Of a stretch of DNA of 25,877 bases, positions 7,344 to 14,790 are shown piece by piece. Each line of letters opens with the position of its first letter. Within the stretch, counting starts at the first letter, position 1. The notes beneath the pieces were generated by a model that saw nothing but the letters and a program-made list of their open reading frames with translations, searched no databases and was not told the DNA's origin. Made by a program: the position numbers and the translations under genes. This DNA is from DASRDS01 sp035569435 (lineage in GTDB: Bacteria > Gemmatimonadota > Gemmatimonadetes > Gemmatimonadales > Gemmatimonadaceae). The stretch lies in the NCBI GenBank assembly GCA_035569435.1, contig DATMNB010000302.1:1-25877 (forward strand), given 5' to 3'.

Positions 7344-7919
7344 TTTGGCGAGATCGGCTTCCGTATCAATATCGACGTCGCCGTCGGGGAAGGAGATCGC
7401 CTCGGCCAGGTTCGCGGCGATGATGCGCTTTGCGCCAGCGTCTCCCGTCAGGGCCAGCAGGTCATCGAACACGGATTTGTCAAAGAGGGCCGGTGGGCCG
7501 AGCGCGGCGCTCGCGTAGCGGGACGAGACCACGCGGGCGCCGGTGACGCGATAGCGATCGATCAGGGCGGCGATCACTGGCGGCGATATGCGCGGCTGGT
7601 CGCAGAGCATGATGATTGCCGCGGCCGGGGCGATGGCTTGGAGCCGGGTGAGGCCGGCGTGGATCGACGACGCCTGGCCCTCGGCCCACTGGGGGTGAAC
7701 GACGAGATCGAGGGGGAGTCCGGCGAGCGCCTGGCGGCAGGCGTCGGCATGCGCGCCGAGGACCACGACGACGCGATCGACGCCCGATGCCAGTGCCGTC
7801 CGCGCGGCGCGGCCGAGGAGGGTGTCGCCGCCGATGTTAAGAAGTTGTTTGGGGGTACCGAGGCGCGACGAGCCGCCGGCGGCGAGGATAACGACCCCAA
7901 TCGGAGGTTTAGCGCCCAC
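7281..7919 (-). CDS. MobA/MocA-like nucleotidyltransferase
   Basis: A Rossmann-like NTP transferase. The start of the conserved core is VVILAAGGSSRLGTPKQLL, the P-loop-like nucleotide-binding segment with the catalytic Arg and Lys. It is followed by GDTLLGRAARTAL, VVVVLGAH and MLCDQPRIS, the metal-binding Asp region. Known relatives transfer CMP or GMP to molybdopterin (MocA, MobA) or make other nucleotide-linked products. GTG 7919 gives 212 residues and sits just before the core; an in-frame GTG at 7988 would add 23 residues containing CPTCRR and cannot be excluded. The C-terminal 20 residues (FTPPPPGHRRVE) lie in the overlap with the globin gene. MocA-type is most likely, but the cofactor pathway is not shown by the neighbours. 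Confidence 0.85.
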   Translation of the reverse strand: MGAKPPIGVVILAAGGSSRLGTPKQLLNIGGDTLLGRAARTALASGVDRVVVVLGAHADACRQALAGLPLDLVVHPQWAEGQASSIHAGLTRLQAIAPAAAIIMLCDQPRISPPVIAALIDRYRVTGARVVSSRYASAALGPPALFDKSVFDDLLALTGDAGAKRIIAANLAEAISFPDGDVDIDTEADLAKLPDIGPADFTPPPPGHRRVE

Positions 7920-7994
7920 AGCATGGGATTGTGGCAGGTGCGCGGCGCGTCGGCACGTTGGACACACTTGCGTAACGGGGCGCGGCACCCAATC

Positions 7995-8018
7995 ATATGC
8001 CGCGGTTAGCGGCCATAT
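7995..8018. promoter_or_regulatory. Imperfect inverted repeat upstream of the ECF sigma gene
   Basis: The arms ATATGCCGC (7995-8003) and GCGGCCATAT (8009-8018) pair fully apart from one unpaired G, around a five-base loop. It lies in the 138-base region between the divergent nucleotidyltransferase (start 7919) and sigma (start 8058) genes. It could be an operator or a leader hairpin for the polysaccharide locus; no family match is known to me. Confidence 0.3.
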
Positions 8019-8057
8019 CTATCGTTCGATTCAAAGGTTGACGCACGGAGTCTGCGG

Positions 8058-8624
8058 ATGGCTTCACTGCTCCCCGCTCCGGATACACTGCCAGCGGCGC
8101 CCACTGGGCCGCCGAGCATGCCGGACGCGTTCGAGGGTTTGTACCGCGCGCACTACGCCGGATTGTGTGACACGATCTATCGGTATGTGCGCTCGCGCGA
8201 TACGGCCCGCGAGATAGCGCAGGATCTGTTTCTGCGCGTATGGGACGATTTATCAGCGGGCCGTCAGACACTTCCGACGGCCGCGTATCTCCATGTCGCC
8301 GCGCGCAACCGGGCGTTACGGGCCATCCGCCACCGACAGGTCGAAGCGCGGTGGGAGGAGCGGCAATTCGCTGAACCAGAAGGCGAACGGTCCGGACCAG
8401 AGCACACGATCGCCGAGCAGGAACTCGCCCAGGCGATCGCCACGGCGATGCACGAGCTCCCGGATCGATGCCGGCTCGTGTTCTCACTCAGTCGGCACGA
8501 CCATCTGCCCAACGCCGCCATCGCCGCCAAACTTGGCATCTCCATCAGCACGGTCGAGCAGCAGATGTGGCGCGCCCTCAAGGCGTTGCGCGCCAAGCTC
8601 GGACCACATCTCCTGATGAAATGA
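8058..8624 (+). CDS. ECF-type RNA polymerase sigma factor
   Basis: A protein of 188 residues. Sigma region 2 spans about 25-95 (FEGLYRAHYAGL, DTAREIAQDLFLRVWDDL) and region 4 about 125-180 (AMHELPDRCRLVFSLSRHD, then the helix-turn-helix AAKLGISISTVEQQMWRALKALR). Length and domain order are those of an ECF sigma factor, without regions 1 or 3. GGAG seven bases before the ATG serves as a ribosome binding site. The next gene is a FecR-type regulator and the following one a SusC transducer with an STN domain, the classic order for signal-controlled ECF sigmas of FecI style. It probably transcribes the polysaccharide locus that follows, and perhaps itself. Exact target promoters cannot be stated. 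Confidence 0.95.
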   Translation: MASLLPAPDTLPAAPTGPPSMPDAFEGLYRAHYAGLCDTIYRYVRSRDTAREIAQDLFLRVWDDLSAGRQTLPTAAYLHVAARNRALRAIRHRQVEARWEERQFAEPEGERSGPEHTIAEQELAQAIATAMHELPDRCRLVFSLSRHDHLPNAAIAAKLGISISTVEQQMWRALKALRAKLGPHLLMK

Positions 8625-8706
8625 GCTGAGCCGTAAAGGTTCGCTGGGGCTTAGGGGTCATCTCTGTAACAGGCAGGATGGCCAGACCGAGTAAACCCCG
8701 GCACCT

Positions 8707-9762
8707 ATGCCCGACGACATCGACGGACCGCTACTCGCTCGATACGTAAGTGGACAGTGCACGGCGGCCGATGCCGCCGTCGTGCAGGAGTGGATTGCCG
8801 CGGACCCGAGTCATGCCCAGCTCGTCGCGGGACTCGAGGCCGCGTGGCGCGCCGGCGCCCAAGCACCATACGAGTGGGACATTGAGTCGGGGTGGCGCTC
8901 GCTGACCGCCGCGCGGGAGACGCGGGACGGGTCGGTGCTCCCGATCTCGCCGCACCTGGAGCGCCACCATCACCTCCGGCAGGTCCCGCGGACCCCGGTC
9001 GCGTGGCGCATGGCCGCCGCCGCGGTGCTCATCCTCGCCGGATCGTCGATCGCGGTCTGGCGTACGATCGGTCACCATGCACCGGCGAGGCCCGCTGCGG
9101 CACCGCCGATGACCGAGATCGCGACGCAGCGCGGCCAACGTGCCACGCTGCGTTTGGCCGATGGCACGGACGTCGTGCTCGGGATGGTCAGCCGGCTGCG
9201 CATCCCGAGTGATTTCGGGGATTCGACGCGGGACGTGTATCTCGACGGCGACGGCTATTTCGTTGTCGCGCACGACAGTGCCCGTCCGTTCACGGTGCAT
9301 ACGGCGCACGCGATCGCGCGCGACGTGGGCACCAAGTTCGGCGTGCGCGCCTACGGCTCGGCGCCGACCGAAGTCGCCGTGGCCGATGGGGCGGTCTCGC
9401 TCAGCGTGGTCAGTCCGACGTACGCCCAGTGGAGTGGCGTGCTCTTACACGCTGACGACATTGGCCAGATCGACCAGCAGGGGCAGTTGACGGCGATGCG
9501 CAACGCCGGCGTCTCGGGTGCGCTCGCCTGGACGACCGGTCGCCTGGTCTTCCGGGACGCGCCGCTCCGGGAGGTCATCGCGGAACTCGGTCGATGGTAC
9601 GACCTCGACCTCCAGGTGCGCGATTCCGCCGTCGCCGCGCGCCGATTGACCGCCTCGTTCTCCGACGAGTCGGTGCCGCTCGTGCTCGAACGTATTGCGT
9701 TGTCCCTCGACCTGCGGGTCGGGCATCAGGGACGGACCATCGTCCTCAGTCCGCGACACTAA
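8707..9762 (+). CDS. FecR-type anti-sigma / signal transducer
   Basis: A protein of 351 residues with the standard layout. An N-terminal cytoplasmic sigma-binding part comes first (ARYVSGQCTAADAAVVQEWIAADP, residues about 10-34). A single membrane helix follows (about 99-118, AWRMAAAAVLILAGSSIAVW). The periplasmic FecR domain spans about 115-235 and includes RGQRATLRLADGTDVVL, DVYLDGDGYFVVAHD and FTVHTAHAIARDVGTKFGVR. The C-terminal DUF4974-like domain covers about 272-350 (RLVFRDAPLREVIAELGRWYDLDL). It would hold the upstream sigma until SusC signals. It sits 82 bases after sigma and 31 before SusC, with no ribosome binding site visible before the ATG. Confidence 0.93.
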   Translation: MPDDIDGPLLARYVSGQCTAADAAVVQEWIAADPSHAQLVAGLEAAWRAGAQAPYEWDIESGWRSLTAARETRDGSVLPISPHLERHHHLRQVPRTPVAWRMAAAAVLILAGSSIAVWRTIGHHAPARPAAAPPMTEIATQRGQRATLRLADGTDVVLGMVSRLRIPSDFGDSTRDVYLDGDGYFVVAHDSARPFTVHTAHAIARDVGTKFGVRAYGSAPTEVAVADGAVSLSVVSPTYAQWSGVLLHADDIGQIDQQGQLTAMRNAGVSGALAWTTGRLVFRDAPLREVIAELGRWYDLDLQVRDSAVAARRLTASFSDESVPLVLERIALSLDLRVGHQGRTIVLSPRH

Positions 9763-9793
9763 CGCTTCCCTTCTTCGCCGAGATCACGTCCAC

Positions 9794-12700
9794 ATGGGTC
9801 GTATCCTGCGATGTCTCGCGTTGCTTGGCGCATTCGCCGCCGCCCGACGCGCGCCAGCCCAGCAGCAGCTCACCGACAACACGCTCTCGGGGCCCCGGTT
9901 TCTGTACGCCGAGTCGCCGACCAAGACCGTCGCGGTCGACGTCAGTCGGACGCCGGCGCTCAGACGACAACTGTCACTCGATCTGGATGGCCGGTCCGTC
10001 AAGGAGGCGTTGGCGATCATCTCGACGAGGGCCGGGATGGACATCGCGTATGGCAGTGACGCGATTCCGTTCAACACGGTGTTGCACCTCAAGGCGGACG
10101 GCATCACCGTGGCCGCAGCGCTGACCGATGTCCTGGCCGACCAGCCGGTGGACATTGTCTTCAGTCGTGATGGCCGGGCGACGATCGTCAAGCGCGACGC
10201 GACGAAGACGCTCGTGGCGACGGGCGTGGTCAGCGGGCACGTGACCGACGCCAAAGGCAACGACCCGGTCCGGCACGTGATCGTGCGTCTGGAGGGCACG
10301 CAGTTCCAGGCGTCGACGAACAATGAGGGCGCCTACCGTATCCCCAACGTGCCCCCGGGGACCTACGCGGCGGTCGTTCGCGTCGTCGGCTATGCGTCGG
10401 CGCGTCAGACCGTGGTGGTGAAACCCGACGAGGAGACCAGCGCCGACTTCACGCTGGTGCCGGTGGCGGTCCAGTTGTCCGAGGTCGTGTCGATCGGGTA
10501 CGGCACGACGACGCGCCGCGAACTGACCGGCGCGGTGTCGTCGGTAACCTCCGATCAGCTCACGACGACGCCGATCCCGCAGATTGATCAGGCGTTGCAA
10601 GGCCACGCGGCGGGCGTGCAGGTGACCGGGTCGAGCGGTCAGCCGGGTGCGCCGGCAGTGATCCGCATTCGTGGCGGCAACTCGATCGAGGCCGGCAACG
10701 ATCCGTTGTATGTGATCGACGGCGTGCCGATATCGACCACCACGGCCCAGACGAGCACGAACACGCACACACTCGTGACGCAGGGCGTGACGGGGCTCAA
10801 TCCACTGGATGCGCTCAACCCAGACGACATCGAGTCGATCGACATTCTGAAGGACGCGTCGGCGACGGCGATCTACGGCGCCCGTGCCGCCAACGGCGTC
10901 ATCCTGATTACGACGAAGAAGGGCCGCGTCGGCCGTCCGGTGGTGAACATCAGCGGGTACTATGGAACCGCCGTCGTAAACAAAAAGCTCAGCGTGCTGA
11001 ACGGGACGCAGTTTGCCGAGGACGCGAATCTGGCGCGGACCAATGCCGGCCAGCAGCCGTTGTACACGCCGGCGCAGGTCAGCGCGTTTGGCACGGGGAC
11101 CAACTGGGAGAACGCGATTTTCCGGGTGGCGCCGGTCAGTAACCTGAACGCCAGCGTGTCTGGCGGGAGCTTGGATACTCGCTACTTTCTGTCTGGAAAT
11201 ATTCTCGACCAGTACGGCGTCGTGCTGGGCACGGACATGACACGCGGCGCGTTTCGCGCAAACCTGGATCAGAATTTCGGGTCCAAGTTCCGGATGAACA
11301 GCGGCGTCACGCTGAGCCGCGAGCAGTCGGATGTCATGCCGAACGGTGGCAACGGGGAAGAGGTATCATCGGTGATCCTCAACGCCCTGCAGGCCAACCC
11401 CACTCTTCCGATCCTGAATTCGGGCGGGACGTACAACACGCAGATCGACCCGGCCAACGGGCGCAACATGGCGAACCCGGTGGCCGAGGCGCGGCAGATC
11501 ACGAACGTGGAGACCCAGGAACGGGTGATCGGCAACGTCAACATGGAATGGGATCTGTTCCAGGGGTTGACGTTGGGGAACTCGTTGGGCGTGGACTTCC
11601 TGAATTCGCTGCAAGATTACTACTCGCCGATCACGACGTACCCGGGGCTCCAGGACGGTGGCATCGGGAGCCGCGGCCAGCTGCAGACCACGAACTGGGT
11701 CGAAGAACCGACACTCAAGTATCAGACCGCGTGGGGCCCGTTGACCACGATCAACGCCGTCGTCGGGTCGACGTTCCAGCGGAGCAATACCCAGAACATC
11801 TCCGGCACGGCCCAGGGCTTCGTCACGGACGAGTTGGGCGTGAATGGGCTGAACAACGCCCAGACGTTCAATGGGGTGTTTACCGGCGATCCGAATTCAT
11901 CGCTCGAGTCGTACTTTGGGCGGCTGAACACGACGCTCCTCGACCGGTATCTGTTCTCCGTGTCGGGACGATCGGACGGGTCGTCCAAGTTTGGTCCCAA
12001 CAACCGGTACGGGTTCTTCCCCGCCGGCGCGGTCGCGTGGCGCGTGTCGCAGGAACCGTTCATCAAGCAGTTGCACCTGTTCGATGACCTCAAACTGCGC
12101 GCGAGCTATGGCCGGACCGGTAACCAGGATATCGGGAATTACTTGTTCCTGTCGACGCTGCAGCCCTCGACCTACATCTTCGGCGGCGTGAAGGCGTCGG
12201 GCTACGCGCCGAACACGCTGCCCAATCCGAACCTGAAGTGGGAGACGACGGACCAGTTTGACGCCGGGTTCGACGTGGCGGTCCTGCATAGCCGCATCGC
12301 GATCACGGCCGACTATTACAACAAGAAGACGAGCAACCTCCTGTTGAGCGCGCCGGTGCCGTCGACGACCGGTGTGACCAATCAGGTCGAGAACGTCGGC
12401 AGCGTCAGCAACATCGGCTACGAGCTCGGGATCAACACCGTCAATCTCACGGGCGTGGTCGGGTGGACGACGTCCCTCAACCTGACCTGGAACAAGAACA
12501 AGGTTCTGAGCCTGGTCAACGGCGACACCATCATCATCGGTCCCGGGACTGGCATCGGCAACGGCGCCAACCAGAATCCCACCGTCCTCAAGGTCGGGCA
12601 GCCGGTCAACTCGTGGTACGGCTACGTGTACAATGGGATGCAGAACGGTCAGCCGACCTACCGGACACTGACCGGCGGTCAGAGCACGTCGACCGGGAAC

Positions 12701-13225
12701 GCGATGCAGACGATCATCGGGAACGCCCAGCCGAACTACACCGGCGGCCTCACCAACCGCTTCACGGCCGGCCCATTCGGATTGACGGTCTTCCTGACGT
12801 TCTCGGTCGGCGGCCACATCTACAACATCAACCGGTCGGTGCTCACGGCCAACAACGGTGTGGGCAACCAACTCACCGACGTGTTGAGCGGGGCGGGTCA
12901 AAACGGCATCCCCGTGGCGCACACCGGGAACACGTTTGACACGCGTCCGTCGACGCTGTTCGTCGAGGACGGCACGTTCCTGCGCGGCAAGAACATCCGG
13001 CTGGATTTCAATGTCCCCAGCTCCTGGATGCGGGCGATCCGCATGCGGCATGTGGACCACGTCCAGGTCTACGTCAGCGCCCAGAATTTCTTCACGGTCA
13101 CGAAGTACAGTGGGTTCGATCCCGAAGTCACCGAATACGCGACGAGCCCGATCGCGCAAGGGATCGACTTTGGCACCTATCCGCAGACGCGGCAGTTCAC
13201 CTTTGGACTCAATGCAGGCTTCTAA
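9794..13225 (+). CDS. SusC/RagA-family TonB-linked outer membrane transporter with STN domain
   Basis: From ATG 9794 the product has 1143 residues with a signal peptide ending near RRAPAQ; upstream in-frame codons lie inside the FecR gene. Domains in order: STN (about 61-125, SVKEALAIISTRAGMDIAY), a carboxypeptidase-regulatory-like fold (about 145-221, VSGHVTDAKGNDPV to VRVVGYASA), the TonB-box/plug region starting GYGTTTRRELTGAVSSV at about 235 with IRGGNSIEAGNDPLYVIDGVP and ILKDASATAIYGARAANGVILITTKKG (in pieces), then a beta-barrel ending FGLNAGF. It imports oligosaccharides with SusD. The STN domain marks it as a transducer that contacts FecR in the periplasm, joining transport to gene control. 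The barrel is large, as usual for this family. Confidence 0.95.
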   Translation: MGRILRCLALLGAFAAARRAPAQQQLTDNTLSGPRFLYAESPTKTVAVDVSRTPALRRQLSLDLDGRSVKEALAIISTRAGMDIAYGSDAIPFNTVLHLKADGITVAAALTDVLADQPVDIVFSRDGRATIVKRDATKTLVATGVVSGHVTDAKGNDPVRHVIVRLEGTQFQASTNNEGAYRIPNVPPGTYAAVVRVVGYASARQTVVVKPDEETSADFTLVPVAVQLSEVVSIGYGTTTRRELTGAVSSVTSDQLTTTPIPQIDQALQGHAAGVQVTGSSGQPGAPAVIRIRGGNSIEAGNDPLYVIDGVPISTTTAQTSTNTHTLVTQGVTGLNPLDALNPDDIESIDILKDASATAIYGARAANGVILITTKKGRVGRPVVNISGYYGTAVVNKKLSVLNGTQFAEDANLARTNAGQQPLYTPAQVSAFGTGTNWENAIFRVAPVSNLNASVSGGSLDTRYFLSGNILDQYGVVLGTDMTRGAFRANLDQNFGSKFRMNSGVTLSREQSDVMPNGGNGEEVSSVILNALQANPTLPILNSGGTYNTQIDPANGRNMANPVAEARQITNVETQERVIGNVNMEWDLFQGLTLGNSLGVDFLNSLQDYYSPITTYPGLQDGGIGSRGQLQTTNWVEEPTLKYQTAWGPLTTINAVVGSTFQRSNTQNISGTAQGFVTDELGVNGLNNAQTFNGVFTGDPNSSLESYFGRLNTTLLDRYLFSVSGRSDGSSKFGPNNRYGFFPAGAVAWRVSQEPFIKQLHLFDDLKLRASYGRTGNQDIGNYLFLSTLQPSTYIFGGVKASGYAPNTLPNPNLKWETTDQFDAGFDVAVLHSRIAITADYYNKKTSNLLLSAPVPSTTGVTNQVENVGSVSNIGYELGINTVNLTGVVGWTTSLNLTWNKNKVLSLVNGDTIIIGPGTGIGNGANQNPTVLKVGQPVNSWYGYVYNGMQNGQPTYRTLTGGQSTSTGNAMQTIIGNAQPNYTGGLTNRFTAGPFGLTVFLTFSVGGHIYNINRSVLTANNGVGNQLTDVLSGAGQNGIPVAHTGNTFDTRPSTLFVEDGTFLRGKNIRLDFNVPSSWMRAIRMRHVDHVQVYVSAQNFFTVTKYSGFDPEVTEYATSPIAQGIDFGTYPQTRQFTFGLNAGF

Positions 13226-13248
13226 GGCGATCGGGAGCGGAGCGAACA

Positions 13249-14790
13249 ATGCGTAATACACCGCGAAGGATCATGGCCCGCATGCGGCCGCTGGCCGCAG
13301 GCCTGGGCTTGCTGCTCGTCGGGACGTCGTGTAACAGCTTTCTGGATCCACATCCGACAGACACGCTGACCCAAACGAATTTCTACAGAACGGCGGCCGA
13401 TGCCGTCGCCGCGGTCAACGCCGTGTACGGACAGGAGCAGTACCTGTATCTGTTCTTCTTCTACATCTCCGACGTGGCCGGGGACGACGTGTTCGCCACG
13501 AACAACTTTGGGACCGACGGGCATCAACTGGCCGATTATACGTTCGACAAGACGCTGTACTGGTTCGAGAACATCTGGGCGAACTCGTACACGATCATTC
13601 AGCGCGCGAATATCGTCGTCGATCGCGTCCCGGCGATCACGATGGATACGACGGAGCGCGCGCGCATCGTCGGTGAGGCGCGGTTTCTCCGGGCGTTGGC
13701 GTACTTCAATCTGGTGCGCATGTACGGCGACGTCCCGGTGCTCCTGCACGCCGGCACGACGCCGCAGTCCGGGCTCATTCCGCGGACGCCGTTGGACTCG
13801 GTGTACAAGGTGATCATCAGCGACCTGCAGGCGGCCGCCCCGGCGCTGCCGACCAGCTATAGCGGCGCCGACGTCGGCCGGGCCACATCGGGGGCGGCAC
13901 TGTCGTTGCTGGCCAAGGTCTACCTCACGCAGCAGCAGTGGACGCTGGCGGCGCAGACCGCCGGACAGGTCATCAGCAGCGGCAATTACGCGCTGTACAC
14001 CACCTGGTTCGACAACTTCCGGATCGCGAACCAGTACGTCTCGTCCAATAAGGAAAACATCTTCACGATCAATTACGCCTCGCCGACCGAGGCGGCCGGT
14101 GTGCTGGGCAGCATCACCACCTTGTTCGCCCTTCCTCAAGGCTATCCAGGCGGCGATGCCTACGGGTTGATGCAGGTCAACCCGAAGCTGGTGAACTCGT
14201 TCTCCCCGACCGACCAGCGCGGGAATCACGGAACGATCATGATCTCGCCCTATACCGACGAACACAACACGACGACCTCGTGGACCGTCCCGGCCTTGGA
14301 TCACAACGGCGGCGCCGGCGCGGCGTTCCACAAGTACCTCGACGAGGAGAACACCCAGAACCTCACCGCGCGGTCCTGGGAGCAGCAGGCCAACGGCTGG
14401 ATCATCCTCCGCTACGCCGACGTGCTCCTCATGTACGCCGAGGCCGTCAACGAGGGTGGCACGCCGACCAGCATCTCGCGCGACGCCGCACTCAACATGG
14501 TCCGGCAGCGCGCCGACCCCGGGGTCCCGTCGCTGATCGGGCTGACGCAGACGGACTTCCGGGACTCGCTGCGCATCGAGCGCCGTAAGGAGTTCGGCTA
14601 CGAGGGACAGCGGTGGTTCGACATGGCGCGGTGGGGTGTCATCGATTCAGTGGTCAGGGTCAAGACCACGGATCTCTCCATTCTTTATCCGGGTGAGACG
14701 ACCCCGCACGGCGCGCCGAGCAATCTGTTCCCGATCCCGTTGGCGGAGATTCAGGTCAATCCCAAGCTGACGCAGAATCCGGGATGGTGA
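13249..14790 (+). CDS. SusD/RagB-family nutrient-binding lipoprotein
   Basis: A protein of 513 residues. The signal peptide ends in a lipobox (LLLVGTSC, Cys28), so it is lipid-anchored and expected on the cell surface over SusC. Family marks are NSFLDPHPTDTLT after the Cys, TPR-like helices with ARFLRALAYFNLVRMYGDVPVL (in pieces EARFLRALAYFNLV and MYGDVPVL), YADVLLMYAEAVNE and the C-terminal RIERRKEFGYEGQRWFDMARWG. It captures glycans for SusC. GGGAG/GGAG lies 8-15 bases before the ATG. The gene starts 23 bases after SusC and its TGA shares one base with an ATG of the GH3 gene. The lid function is family knowledge; sugar specificity is not visible. Confidence 0.95.
   Translation: MRNTPRRIMARMRPLAAGLGLLLVGTSCNSFLDPHPTDTLTQTNFYRTAADAVAAVNAVYGQEQYLYLFFFYISDVAGDDVFATNNFGTDGHQLADYTFDKTLYWFENIWANSYTIIQRANIVVDRVPAITMDTTERARIVGEARFLRALAYFNLVRMYGDVPVLLHAGTTPQSGLIPRTPLDSVYKVIISDLQAAAPALPTSYSGADVGRATSGAALSLLAKVYLTQQQWTLAAQTAGQVISSGNYALYTTWFDNFRIANQYVSSNKENIFTINYASPTEAAGVLGSITTLFALPQGYPGGDAYGLMQVNPKLVNSFSPTDQRGNHGTIMISPYTDEHNTTTSWTVPALDHNGGAGAAFHKYLDEENTQNLTARSWEQQANGWIILRYADVLLMYAEAVNEGGTPTSISRDAALNMVRQRADPGVPSLIGLTQTDFRDSLRIERRKEFGYEGQRWFDMARWGVIDSVVRVKTTDLSILYPGETTPHGAPSNLFPIPLAEIQVNPKLTQNPGW

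Noticed and set aside
11897..13261. Minus-strand open frame of 454 codons
   Set aside because: Antisense to the SusC barrel, with biased composition and no signal peptide or motif.
13222..14331. Minus-strand open frame of 369 codons
   Set aside because: Antisense to SusD and Arg-rich; the plus-strand SusD has clear family motifs throughout.
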